NCBI GenBank assembly: GCA_049291875.1 | Contig: JBATQE010000020.1 | Span: forward strand, 1 to 64,000 | Length of the DNA stretch: 64,000 nt | Origin: CTSOIL-112 sp049291875 | Lineage (GTDB): Bacteria; Pseudomonadota; Gammaproteobacteria; Burkholderiales; Burkholderiaceae | Direction: 5' to 3' | Shown here: positions 52,934 to 61,557 of the stretch, one piece after another | Layout of the letters: each line of letters opens with the position of its first letter | Position numbering within the stretch: the stretch's first letter is position 1 | Program-made: the position numbers and the translations under genes | The notes under the pieces: model-generated | Told to the model about the DNA's origin: nothing | Databases searched by the model: none | The model's input: the letters and a program-made list of their open reading frames with translations, nothing else

Positions 52934-52976
52934 GAAATACGGGAAAAGTAAAACCCTACTTTTTCCGCGTTTTCCT
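52934..52976. repeat. Palindromic dispersed repeat copy after scoB
   Basis: GGAAATACGGGAAAAGTA - AAACCC - TACTTTTTCCGCGTTTTCC, imperfect arms of about 18 bases. Its reverse complement matches the hairpin at 47394. It starts at the scoB stop and may also end that transcript. Confidence 0.6.
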
Positions 52977-53045
52977 AAGTCCATTAAACAGTCGCATGCG
53001 CAAAACCCAGCCGTTGGCTGGATTTGTTTTTACAAGCAGCCCCAC

Positions 53046-53528
53046 TCACCCCAAACTTTTCTGCACAGGCAAAGCGTGCGTGAGCTTGACCTCCTGCAAC
53101 AAAATATTCGATCGAATCTGCCGGATGATGGAAGAGTTGAGCAATTGTTGCATCATAAATTCATTGAGCGCGGTCAAATCACTGGCCACCACTTTTAAGA
53201 AATAATCAAAATCCCCCATGGTCGCGTAGCATTCCAGCACCTGTGGCGCGTTCTGCGCCCATTGCTGGAACTCCTGCGCAGGAAATTTGCCATGTTTTTC
53301 GATCGACACATGAATGATCGCCAGCACACCAAAACCGGTATGCGTGCGCGATAAACGCACCGCGTATTGCGCAATCACGCCCAATTCCTCCAGTCGTTTG
53401 ATGCGGCGCTGGCACTGTGACGCCGATAAAAACACGCGATCGGCCAACTCACTGTGGGTCAGGCGGCTGTCCTGTTGCAAAGCATGCAGCAAACGCACAT
53501 CAAATTCATCCAAAGCGACGGAATGCAT
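53046..53528 (-). CDS. Lrp/AsnC-family transcriptional regulator
   Basis: A 160-residue regulator with an N-terminal HTH (about 8-55, LTHSELADRVFLSASQCQRRIKRLEELGVI read in parts) and a C-terminal RAM/effector domain (about 70-150, VLECYATMGDFDYFLKVVASD). Divergent from hpd with a 139-base spacer, so it is the likely local regulator of the aromatic amino-acid genes, perhaps sensing tyrosine or phenylalanine. The spacer carries TTTTATCG twice. Gammaproteobacterial clusters often use TyrR/PhhR instead. Confidence 0.88.
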   Translation of the reverse strand: MHSVALDEFDVRLLHALQQDSRLTHSELADRVFLSASQCQRRIKRLEELGVIAQYAVRLSRTHTGFGVLAIIHVSIEKHGKFPAQEFQQWAQNAPQVLECYATMGDFDYFLKVVASDLTALNEFMMQQLLNSSIIRQIRSNILLQEVKLTHALPVQKSLG

Positions 53529-53667
53529 GAATATCTCCTATTTTTCAATTTTATGCTGATTTTATCGCACAAATGGTTTTTATCGAGCGATATATGCGCA
53601 AAAATTGCACGATGTTATCAGTACAATTCACGCACAAACCTTTATTAAATCTAAATTGGAGACACAC

Positions 53668-54750
53668 ATGCATACTTGGGACAACCCCATCGGTACGGAT
53701 GGTTTTGAATTCGTTGAATACGCTTCCGATGAGCCGGAAAAACTGGGCGCGTTGTTTGAATCGCTCGGTTTTACCGCCATTGCGCGCCACCGCAGTAAAA
53801 ATGTGACTTTGTACCGCCAAGGACAGATCAATTTTATTTTGAACGCCGAGCCGAGCGGCCAACCCAAAGCCTTTACCGATCAACATGGCGCCAGCGCCAA
53901 TGCGATGGCGTTTCGCGTCAAAGATGCAGCCGATGCTTTTGCCAAACTCGTGGCGATGGGCGCCAAGCCTGTGGCTTCGGGCACAGGCCCGATGGAATTG
54001 CAGATTCCGGCAATTGAAGGCATTGGCGGCTCTTTGGTGTATTTGGTGGATCGCTATTTGGATGAAAACGGCCAAGGCATCAGCATCTACGACATTGACT
54101 TTGTACCCATTCCAGGTGTGGATCAGCACCCTGTCGGCACAGGTTTGACCTATATCGATCATTTGACGCACAACGTTGAGCGCGGCGACATGGACAAATG
54201 GGCAGGCTTTTACGAAAAATTATTCAATTTCCGTGAAATCCGCTACTTCGACATCGCGGGCAAACACACCGGCCTGTTTTCACGCGCCATGACCAGCCCG
54301 TGCGGCAAAATCCGCATTCCGATCAATGAATCGGCGGATGACAAAAGCCAAATCGCGGAATATCTGCGCGAGCACAACGGCGAAGGGATTCAGCACATCG
54401 CGCTCGGCTCGAACGATATCTACCGCACCGTGAGCGAATTGCGCGCGAATGGTATGGATTTTATGCCGACGCCCGATACCTACTATGACAACATCGACAA
54501 ACGCTTGCCCGGACACGGCGAAGACCTTGAGCGTCTGCGCGCCCTGCGTATTTTGATCGACGGTGAACCGATGGACAAAGTGGGCAAAGAGGACAAATTG
54601 TTGCAAATTTTCACGCAAACGGTGATCGGTCCGATCTTCTTTGAAATCATCCAACGCAAAGGCAATGACGGCTTTGGCGAAGGTAATTTCCAAGCGCTGT
54701 TTGATTCGATTGAGCAAGACCAAATCAATCGCGGCGTACTCAATGCCTAA
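53668..54750 (+). CDS. hpd: 4-hydroxyphenylpyruvate dioxygenase
   Basis: A 360-residue Fe(II) dioxygenase that makes homogentisate from 4-hydroxyphenylpyruvate. Iron ligands are visible: His165 (YIDHLTHNV), His243 (IQHIALGSND) and Glu326 (FFEIIQRKG). The two vicinal-oxygen-chelate halves are about 10-150 and 160-340. The start at 53668 is set by TTGGAG; the upstream in-frame ORF lies in the promoter. First gene of hpd-hmgA-fahA-maiA-phhA-phhB. Confidence 0.96.
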   Translation: MHTWDNPIGTDGFEFVEYASDEPEKLGALFESLGFTAIARHRSKNVTLYRQGQINFILNAEPSGQPKAFTDQHGASANAMAFRVKDAADAFAKLVAMGAKPVASGTGPMELQIPAIEGIGGSLVYLVDRYLDENGQGISIYDIDFVPIPGVDQHPVGTGLTYIDHLTHNVERGDMDKWAGFYEKLFNFREIRYFDIAGKHTGLFSRAMTSPCGKIRIPINESADDKSQIAEYLREHNGEGIQHIALGSNDIYRTVSELRANGMDFMPTPDTYYDNIDKRLPGHGEDLERLRALRILIDGEPMDKVGKEDKLLQIFTQTVIGPIFFEIIQRKGNDGFGEGNFQALFDSIEQDQINRGVLNA

Positions 54751-54852
54751 AATCCGACATGCGTCACACCGCGGGGCGGGGCGCATGGAACACTCATAAA
54801 AAGCAATATCCAAATCACACCAGCCTTGTTCACTGAATTTTCGGAGACACTC

Positions 54853-56154
54853 ATGAGTCTGCAACTGCATTACCTCAGCGGTTTTCGCAACCATTTTTCA
54901 ACCGAAGCTCGCCCAAACACCCTACCCAACGGGCAAAACTCGCCCCAGCGCTGCGCATACGACCTCTACGCCGAGCAATTGACCGGTAGCGCCTTCACCG
55001 CGCCGCGCTCGCATAATCTGCGCTCATGGCTGTACCGCACACGCCCGTCGGTAGCACAAGGCGCGTTTCGCCCGCTGAATTTGGATGTCGCCGCAGCCAA
55101 CCCGACCACCACCGCGCCGACCAACCCCACGCCGATGCGCTGGGGTGCTTTGCCCACCGTGCATGGCGAGCGTGATTTCCTCGAAGGGCTGTTCACCGTC
55201 TGTGGCAATGGCGCGATTCGCCAACAAGCGGGCATCACGATTGACCAATACGCCTTCAACCGCGATATGAGCGAGCGTTTTTTCTACAACGCCGATGCGG
55301 AAATGCTCTTCATTCCGCAGCAAGGCACGCTGCGTTTGCACACGGAAATGGGTGTGCTCGAAGTACCGCCGTTGTACATCGCGGTCATTCCGCGCGGGGT
55401 TAAATTTCAAGTGCGCACCACAGGCGATACCGCCGAATCACGCGGCTATCTGTGTGAAAACCACGGCGCACCGTTTGAGTTACCCAGTTTGGGGCCGATC
55501 GGCGCCAATGGCTTGGCCAATCCGCGTGATTTTGAAAGCCCCGTCGCAGCATTTGAAGTGCGCGAAGGCGACTTTGAATTGGTCGCCAAATTCGATGGGG
55601 CGTTTTGGTCTGCACCGATGGATCATTCACCGCTGGACGTCGTTGCTTGGCACGGCAATTATGCGCCGTATCGCTACAATCTGGCGCACTTCAATACCGT
55701 CAACAGCGTCAGTTTCGACCACTGCGATCCGTCCATTTTCACTGTGTTGACCTCACCGTCCGCCGTGGCGGGCACGGCGAACTGCGACTTCGTGATTTTT
55801 CCACCGCGCTGGATGGTGGCAGAAAAAACCTTCCGCCCACCGTGGTTCCATCGCAACATCATGAGCGAATTCATGGGATTGATCGAAGGCGTGTATGATG
55901 CGAAAGCAGAAGGCTTTGTTCCCGGAGGCGCGAGCCTGCACAATTGCATGTCGCCGCACGGCCCTGACGCCGCGACCTTTGCCAAAGCGTCTACCAGCGA
56001 GCTAAAACCCGAATACCAAGGCAATACCATGGCGTTTATGCTGGAGAGCTGCTGGGTTATGCACCCAACGCCAGCGGCATTAAGCGCACCCCATTTCCAG
56101 CCCGACTACATGAACGTGTGGCAAGGTTTGACCTCGAATTTTAAATCGATGTAA
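54853..56154 (+). CDS. hmgA: Homogentisate 1,2-dioxygenase
   Basis: A 433-residue cupin-fold iron dioxygenase that opens the ring of homogentisate to maleylacetoacetate. Family parts include LHYLSGFRNHFSTEA at the start, GTANCDFVIFPPRWMVAE, the iron-ligand region PPWFHRNIMSEFMGLIEG and MSPHGPDAATFAKAS. Start supported by CGGAG. It lies 102 bases after hpd, the largest gap in the operon, so a second promoter there is possible. 17 bases before fahA. Confidence 0.96.
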   Translation: MSLQLHYLSGFRNHFSTEARPNTLPNGQNSPQRCAYDLYAEQLTGSAFTAPRSHNLRSWLYRTRPSVAQGAFRPLNLDVAAANPTTTAPTNPTPMRWGALPTVHGERDFLEGLFTVCGNGAIRQQAGITIDQYAFNRDMSERFFYNADAEMLFIPQQGTLRLHTEMGVLEVPPLYIAVIPRGVKFQVRTTGDTAESRGYLCENHGAPFELPSLGPIGANGLANPRDFESPVAAFEVREGDFELVAKFDGAFWSAPMDHSPLDVVAWHGNYAPYRYNLAHFNTVNSVSFDHCDPSIFTVLTSPSAVAGTANCDFVIFPPRWMVAEKTFRPPWFHRNIMSEFMGLIEGVYDAKAEGFVPGGASLHNCMSPHGPDAATFAKASTSELKPEYQGNTMAFMLESCWVMHPTPAALSAPHFQPDYMNVWQGLTSNFKSM

Positions 56155-56171
56155 GAGAACGGAATCAGCCC

Positions 56172-57512
56172 ATGATGACACTGAACGAAACCCATCACCC
56201 CGATTTGCGCAGCTGGCTCGCCAGCGCCAATGAGGCCACGAGCGACTTTCCGATTCAAAATTTACCGTTCGCGGTTTTTAAACGACGCGACAGCGATGAG
56301 GCCTTTCGCGGCGGCGTCGCCATTGGTGATCAAGTGTTGGACTTGGCGCAGTTGGTACAAACCACGCCCGCATTGCAGTCGGAACTATTCAGCGACTTGG
56401 CTTTGCAAGCGCTCTGCGCCGCCAGCGCACCCACATTGAACGAATTCATGGCAATGGGACGGGATGCATGGTCGGCTTTGCGTCTGGCGCTCTCGCGTGG
56501 CTTGCGCAGCACCGCCGGAGCGCACATCCAAAGTGCGTGGGCGCAATGTCTGATCGCACAAACCGATGTGGTGTACAGCGTACCCGCGCAGATTGGCGAC
56601 TACACCGATTTTTACACCTCGATCTACCACGCCACCAATGTGGGCAAACTGTTCCGCCCCGACCAACCCTTGATGCCGAACTATCAATGGATTCCGATCG
56701 GCTATCATGGCCGCGCCTCGTCGGTGGTGATTTCGGGTACGGATTTTAAACGGCCGGTATCACAGGTGAAAGCACCAAATGATTCAGCGCCGCGCCTATC
56801 GCCCAGCCAACGCATGGATTACGAATTGGAATTGGGCGTATACATCGGCGTGGGCAATGATTTGGGCGCGACCATCGCGCTCGACGACACGCCGTCGCAC
56901 GTTTTCGGTCTGTGCTTGCTCAACGATTGGTCCGCGCGCGATATCCAAGCGTGGGAATACCAACCACTCGGCCCGTTTTTGGCGAAAAACTTTGCCACCA
57001 GCGTATCGCCGTGGGTTGTGACGCTCGAAGCCCTCGCGCCATTTTTGGGCGCATGGGATCGCCCGAGCGGCCACCCTCAGCCACTGCCGTATTTAGATTC
57101 GCCCACCGTGCGCGCGCACGGCAGCATAGACATCACGCTGGACGTGCATGTGCAAACTGCCGCCATGCAAGCGCAGGCGCAATGGCACCATTTGACCCGT
57201 GGCAATTACCGCGATGCGTACTGGAGCTTCATGCACATGGTGGCGCACCACACGGTCAACGGCTGTAATTTGAACGCAGGCGATTTGCTCGGCACCGGCA
57301 CGTTGTCCGGCCCGAGCTTGGCTCAAGCCGGTGCGTTAATTGAAATTACCACCAACGGTAAGGAGCCGATCACGCTGAGCAATGGCGAACAACGCACGTT
57401 TTTACAAGACGGCGATGCGGTCAAAATGACGGCGTTCTGCGCGCGCGATGGCTACCCGCGCATCGGTTTTGGCGAAGTCGTCGGGCGCGTACTGCCCGCT
57501 GATTCCCTGTAA
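56172..57512 (+). CDS. fahA: Fumarylacetoacetase
   Basis: A 446-residue hydrolase that splits fumarylacetoacetate to fumarate and acetoacetate. Family stretches: DYTDFYTSIYHATNVGKLFRP (in part), IGYHGRASSVVISGT, DYELELGVYIGVGN, LLNDWSARDIQAWEYQPLGPF and GDLLGTGTLSGP. Metal-binding acidic residues lie in this central region. ATG at 56172 or the adjacent 56175. Fourth catalytic step of the tyrosine pathway; its acetoacetate is taken up by scoAB. Confidence 0.96.
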   Translation: MMTLNETHHPDLRSWLASANEATSDFPIQNLPFAVFKRRDSDEAFRGGVAIGDQVLDLAQLVQTTPALQSELFSDLALQALCAASAPTLNEFMAMGRDAWSALRLALSRGLRSTAGAHIQSAWAQCLIAQTDVVYSVPAQIGDYTDFYTSIYHATNVGKLFRPDQPLMPNYQWIPIGYHGRASSVVISGTDFKRPVSQVKAPNDSAPRLSPSQRMDYELELGVYIGVGNDLGATIALDDTPSHVFGLCLLNDWSARDIQAWEYQPLGPFLAKNFATSVSPWVVTLEALAPFLGAWDRPSGHPQPLPYLDSPTVRAHGSIDITLDVHVQTAAMQAQAQWHHLTRGNYRDAYWSFMHMVAHHTVNGCNLNAGDLLGTGTLSGPSLAQAGALIEITTNGKEPITLSNGEQRTFLQDGDAVKMTAFCARDGYPRIGFGEVVGRVLPADSL

Positions 57513-57535
57513 GCACTGTCAACGGAGCAATATTC

Positions 57536-58171
57536 ATGCGCGTGTTATACGATTATTTTCGCTCTTCCGCCAGTTATCGCGTGCGGATTGCACTCAACCT
57601 CAAAGGTTTGGCCTACGACAGCGTGCCTGTGTCCTTATTGGACAACGCCCAGCGCGCGCCTGAATATCTGAGCAAAAATCCGCAGGGTTTGGTTCCGGCG
57701 TTGCTCGATGGCGAGCAACTCTTAACCCAATCGTTGGCCATTTGCGAATATTTGGAAGAGACTTACCCGCAGCCTGCGCTATTGCCCAACGATGCCATCG
57801 GTCGCGCCCGCGTGCGTGCGTTGGCGCTGAGCATTGCCTGTGACATTCACCCGCTGAATAATTTGCGCGTTTTGCGCCGCTTGGAAGCGCAATTTGCCGC
57901 CGATCAGGCAGGCAAAGACGCCTGGTATCAACATTGGATTCAAAGCGGATTTGAGGCATTTGAGCAACAGATTCAAAGCACGCACGGACACTATTGCTTC
58001 GGCGATACCGTCACTTTGGCGGATTTGGCGCTGGTGCCACAGGTGTACAACGCGCGACGCTTTAACTGCGATTTGAGCGCCTATCCGACGATGCGGGCCA
58101 TTGAACAACGTTGTTTGACTTTGGACGCCTTTGCACGCGCGATACCAGAGGCGGTTCAAGCCCAATCATAA
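57536..58171 (+). CDS. maiA: Maleylacetoacetate isomerase (zeta-class GST)
   Basis: A 211-residue zeta-class glutathione transferase that isomerises maleylacetoacetate to fumarylacetoacetate. The glutathione-binding motif SSASYRVRIALNLKG is present, close to the family SSxSxRVRI; GLVPALLDGEQLLTQSLAI and the C-terminal helical domain (about 85-205) follow. 23 bases after fahA with a CGGAG site. Carrying maiA allows glutathione-dependent ring-cleavage processing. Confidence 0.95.
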   Translation: MRVLYDYFRSSASYRVRIALNLKGLAYDSVPVSLLDNAQRAPEYLSKNPQGLVPALLDGEQLLTQSLAICEYLEETYPQPALLPNDAIGRARVRALALSIACDIHPLNNLRVLRRLEAQFAADQAGKDAWYQHWIQSGFEAFEQQIQSTHGHYCFGDTVTLADLALVPQVYNARRFNCDLSAYPTMRAIEQRCLTLDAFARAIPEAVQAQS

Positions 58172-58202
58172 CGATCAACTTCGCCACGCAGAGGAGAAAC
58201 GC

Positions 58203-59063
58203 ATGGCACCGAACACACCCGATCGCAAAACCGATCACTACACCGCCAGCCATCCGAATGATCTGCCGCAGGCGGCGGATTACACCGTTCATCAGCCACT
58301 GCATTTATACACCGAGCAGGATCACCAAACTTGGCGCACGCTGTACGCGCGGCAGGCGCAACTGCTCAACGGCCGCGCATGCGATGAGTATTTACGCGGC
58401 TTGCAACAACTGCGCATGAGTCACGAACGCGTACCAAATTTTAATGAGCTGAACGAGATTTTGCGCGCGCACACCGGCTGGCAAATCGTCGCGGTGAATG
58501 GTTTGGTTCCCGATGAGGTATTTTTCGATCATCTGGCCAACCGCCGTTTTCCCTGCACTTGGTGGATGCGTCGCCCTGAACAGATGGATTATTTGCAGGA
58601 GCCGGACTGTTTTCACGATGTGTTCGGTCATGTGCCGCTGCTCATCAATCCGGTATTCGCGGATTATATGCAGGCATACGGCGAAGGCGGTCTGAAAGCC
58701 GAACGTTTACAGGTATTGCCGATGCTGGCGCGGCTGTATTGGTACACGGTGGAGTTTGGTCTGATCCAAACCGCAGATGGTTTGCGAATTTATGGCGCGG
58801 GCATTGTTTCAAGCAAGGCCGAAAGTCTGTATAGTCTGGATTCCGATGTACCGCATCGCGTCGGTTTTGATTTGCGCCGCATTTTGCGTACCGAGTATAA
58901 AATTGACGATGTGCAAAAAACGTATTTTGTGATTCGTGATTTTGCCCAGCTATTTGACCAAACCCGCGCCGATTTCACCCTGATTTACGATGAGCTCAAA
59001 GCTTTACCGAGTTTTTCTGCCGATCAGATTCAAGTCGGCGACCCCATTGTGAGCCGCACATGA
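58203..59063 (+). CDS. phhA: Phenylalanine-4-hydroxylase
   Basis: A 286-residue bacterial tetrahydropterin-dependent hydroxylase converting phenylalanine to tyrosine. Iron ligands: His138 and His143 in CFHDVFGHVPLL and Glu184 in YWYTVEFGLI. VPDEVFFDHLANRRFP and YGAGIVSS are also typical. No regulatory ACT domain, as usual for bacteria. The start at 58203 has AGAGGAGA. Its stop overlaps the phhB start (ATGA). Confidence 0.96.
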   Translation: MAPNTPDRKTDHYTASHPNDLPQAADYTVHQPLHLYTEQDHQTWRTLYARQAQLLNGRACDEYLRGLQQLRMSHERVPNFNELNEILRAHTGWQIVAVNGLVPDEVFFDHLANRRFPCTWWMRRPEQMDYLQEPDCFHDVFGHVPLLINPVFADYMQAYGEGGLKAERLQVLPMLARLYWYTVEFGLIQTADGLRIYGAGIVSSKAESLYSLDSDVPHRVGFDLRRILRTEYKIDDVQKTYFVIRDFAQLFDQTRADFTLIYDELKALPSFSADQIQVGDPIVSRT

Positions 59064-59368
59064 AGCCATCCACCACCGCACTGAGCCATAATGAAATCAA
59101 CGACGCACTACCGAGCATCGACGCATGGACGTACGATGAAAAGCGTTCTGCGATTTCGCGTACCTTTGTCTTTGCAGATTTTAATGCCGCCTTCGGTTTC
59201 ATGAGTCGCGTCGCGCTGTACGCCGAAGCGCACAACCATCATCCCGAATGGTTCAATGTCTGGAACCGCGTCGACGTGACCTTGACCACGCACGATGTGG
59301 GCGGCCTGTCACAACGCGATGTAGCGATGGCGCGTTGGATGGAGTCGGTATTGAGTTCCAGCGAATAA
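59060..59368 (+). CDS. phhB: Pterin-4a-carbinolamine dehydratase
   Basis: A 102-residue enzyme that recycles the pterin cofactor of PhhA. The active-site pattern HNHHPEWFNVWNRVDVTLTTH contains the catalytic histidines. Translation is coupled to phhA by an ATGA overlap. Last gene of the operon, followed by a strong terminator. Confidence 0.94.
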   Translation: MKPSTTALSHNEINDALPSIDAWTYDEKRSAISRTFVFADFNAAFGFMSRVALYAEAHNHHPEWFNVWNRVDVTLTTHDVGGLSQRDVAMARWMESVLSSSE

Positions 59369-59390
59369 CCCGCTAACGCGCGGTCAAAAC

Positions 59391-59424
59391 AAAACGGCAA
59401 TGATCTGTCATCATTGCCGTTTTT
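59391..59424. terminator. Terminator of the tyrosine operon (bidirectional)
   Basis: AAAACGGCAATGAT - CTGTC - ATCATTGCCGTTTTT: a 13-14-bp stem after phhB, facing the convergent TlpA-like gene. Confidence 0.9.
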
Positions 59425-59444
59425 ATTGCATTGAACTGCACCAG

Positions 59445-59960
59445 TTAGCTGGCCAATGCTTTGTCTAAATCCGCGTAAAACTGTTTCCAATCCGGTTCCC
59501 CGATGTATTTTTTGCTTTTGCCTTGTTTGTCGATGATATAGGTGGTCGGCGTGCCGATGATGTCGCCAAAGGCCGTGGCCAGTTTGCCATCGGTGTCCCA
59601 TACGCTCAGGAAGGGCAGTTGTTTTTCGGCGGTGTAGTTTTTCACAATCTCAGGGTTGTCGTATTGCATCGCAACGGCCACGTATTCCACGCCTTTCGGG
59701 TGGTATTGTTGGTACATTTCCACCATTTTCGGCATTTCTTTTTTACAGGTGGTGCAGGTCGTTGCCCAGAAATTGACGACGACGACTTTGCCCGCTTGTT
59801 GCATCGCGCCGAAATCCACCGGTTTTTGATCGAGGGTTGCGGTTTTCACCTGAGCATACGGACTTTGGCCTTGGCTACCGCCGCAGGCGCTCAAGCCGAC
59901 AGCGGCAATGGATGCGGCGGTCAACGCAGCGGCAAGTCGTAGTTTGGCGTGGTGTTTCAT
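59445..59960 (-). CDS. TlpA-like thioredoxin-fold lipoprotein
   Basis: A 171-residue lipoprotein (lipobox LSAC, Cys26) with a TlpA/ResA-like thioredoxin domain. The redox centre is Cys69-Thr-Thr-Cys72 in FWATTCTTCKKEMP, where most family members have CxPC, so its redox potential may differ. A cis-proline loop (GTPTTYIIDKQG) is present. Acts in the periplasm, likely as a thiol reductant in cytochrome or enzyme maturation (inference). The start at 59960 is chosen for AGGA six bases upstream. Confidence 0.88.
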   Translation of the reverse strand: MKHHAKLRLAAALTAASIAAVGLSACGGSQGQSPYAQVKTATLDQKPVDFGAMQQAGKVVVVNFWATTCTTCKKEMPKMVEMYQQYHPKGVEYVAVAMQYDNPEIVKNYTAEKQLPFLSVWDTDGKLATAFGDIIGTPTTYIIDKQGKSKKYIGEPDWKQFYADLDKALAS

Positions 59961-60037
59961 GGGCATTCCTAAACAAAAAATTCACTCAAATGGATGGCGT
60001 CTGGGCGTGATTATAACAGCATCCGCCCATGCCGACT

Positions 60038-60511
60038 TCAGCCCGAATCGATGTTGCGCAGCCATTCGATATGACGCGCCGCACCGGCCACCTGTACCAG
60101 AACGGCGTCAATGCGGCAATCCGCCCGTGCGCACTCGGGATGCGTTTGAAGATACAGCGCAATCGCTTTGCGCAGGCGCGCCAATTTATGCGGCGTGATC
60201 GCCGCAATTGCGCCACCGAATGCCTCGGAGCGACGCATTTTCACTTCGACAAATACCCAAACCGCGCCATCCCGCATGATGAGGTCAATTTCGCCGAACG
60301 GCGAAGCAACGTTGCCATCCACATAGCGCAAACCGGCCTGCTCCAAGTATTCGCGCGCAATCAGCTCGCCGCGCTCCCCCATCAATTGCGTCGGCGAACG
60401 CGCCGCGTAGTGACGCTGCGTACCGTTGGCGACCGACTCAGCAGCGGTCGGCGACGGATCGGCCGATGACTTTTGAACGATTTTCAGCAGTTGGGTGATG
60501 GCTTTTTTCAT
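60038..60511 (-). CDS. yraN: YraN-family (UPF0102) endonuclease-fold protein
   Basis: A 157-residue protein of UPF0102 with the PD-(D/E)XK-like core GERGELIAREYLEQAGL, GEIDLIMRDG and VFVEVKMRRS. Function unproven. Divergent from rsmI with an 86-base gap, the usual arrangement in proteobacteria. About 40 residues precede the conserved core, longer than many homologues. Confidence 0.92.
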   Translation of the reverse strand: MKKAITQLLKIVQKSSADPSPTAAESVANGTQRHYAARSPTQLMGERGELIAREYLEQAGLRYVDGNVASPFGEIDLIMRDGAVWVFVEVKMRRSEAFGGAIAAITPHKLARLRKAIALYLQTHPECARADCRIDAVLVQVAGAARHIEWLRNIDSG

Positions 60512-60597
60512 GCGTTCGTAGCGTGGATGGACGGGAGGTTTCGGTTGGATCGGGTTTTCATGTTAGAGTAGCGCATCTATTTTTATCCCTATTCATT

Positions 60598-61482
60598 ATG
60601 TCTTCTGAAATTTTAAGTGCGCTGTGGCAATCCGCCGCGCAACAACAGTTCCCGACCCACGCATTGTATCTGGTCGCCACCCCGATTGGCAATCAGGCGG
60701 ACATCAGCATCCGTGCGCTGGCGGTATTGTCCAAAGTGGATGCGATCGCCTGTGAGGACACGCGCCACAGCAAAACCTTGCTGAACCAATACGGCATTCA
60801 AAAACCGTTGATCGCCGCACATGAGCACAACGAAAATGCCGCCGCGCAGCAAATCATCGAACGCCTGCAGCGTGGCGAGCGCATCGCCTTGATCACCGAT
60901 GCGGGTACACCGGCGATTTCCGACCCGGGCGCGCGCGTGGTGGCGCACGCACGTGCTGCGGGCTTGCGCGTGGTGCCGATTCCGGGCGCCAGCGCCGTGG
61001 TGACGGCACTGTCGGCTACCGGCGTGGAGCACGGCTTTAGCTTCGTCGGCTTTTTACCGGCCAAATCGGCGGCGCGGGCGCACACACTGAGTCAATGGCA
61101 ACAGCGCTACGAATCCTTGGTGTTCTACGAAGCACCGCACCGTTTGCATGACACCGTCGCGGCATTGGCGCAAGCCTTCCCGACGCGCATACTCACCATC
61201 GCGCGGGAGCTGACCAAGCTATACGAAAACTTCGAAACCATCGCTTTAAGCGAAGCCGACGCGTGGCTGAAAACCGCGCCCGAACCGCGCGGCGAGTATG
61301 TGCTGGTGCTGCACGAAGCGGCCACGCAGAACGCCGAAACGCATCCGGCGTGGCACAATACATTGGCGGTTTTGCTCAAAGAATTGCCGCTCAAGCAAGC
61401 GGTCGCGCTCACGGTGACGCTCACGCAAGCGGCGAAAAACGAGGTGTATGCACACGCGCTGACGCTGAAAAATCAGTCATAA
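60598..61482 (+). CDS. rsmI: 16S rRNA 2'-O-ribose C1402 methyltransferase
   Basis: A 294-residue SAM-dependent methyltransferase modifying C1402 of 16S rRNA. TPIGNQADISIRAL (about 26-39), CEDTRHSKTLL, ITDAGTPAISDPGA and FVGFLPAK are family-typical. The start at 60598 gives the normal N-terminus; an upstream in-frame start at 60523 overlaps the divergent promoter. Neighbour of yraN as in many proteobacteria. Confidence 0.95.
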   Translation: MSSEILSALWQSAAQQQFPTHALYLVATPIGNQADISIRALAVLSKVDAIACEDTRHSKTLLNQYGIQKPLIAAHEHNENAAAQQIIERLQRGERIALITDAGTPAISDPGARVVAHARAAGLRVVPIPGASAVVTALSATGVEHGFSFVGFLPAKSAARAHTLSQWQQRYESLVFYEAPHRLHDTVAALAQAFPTRILTIARELTKLYENFETIALSEADAWLKTAPEPRGEYVLVLHEAATQNAETHPAWHNTLAVLLKELPLKQAVALTVTLTQAAKNEVYAHALTLKNQS

Positions 61483-61506
61483 ATCGCCACATCCACTGCT
61501 TCGCAT

Positions 61507-61540
61507 AAAAAAACGCCATTGGCATGCCAATGGCGTTTTT
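61507..61540. terminator. Terminator between rsmI and rlpA (bidirectional)
   Basis: AAAAACGCCATTGGCA followed by its exact reverse complement, a perfect palindrome with A and T runs on the outside, between convergent genes. Confidence 0.88.
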
Positions 61541-61557
61541 AGGTTCAAACCATGACT

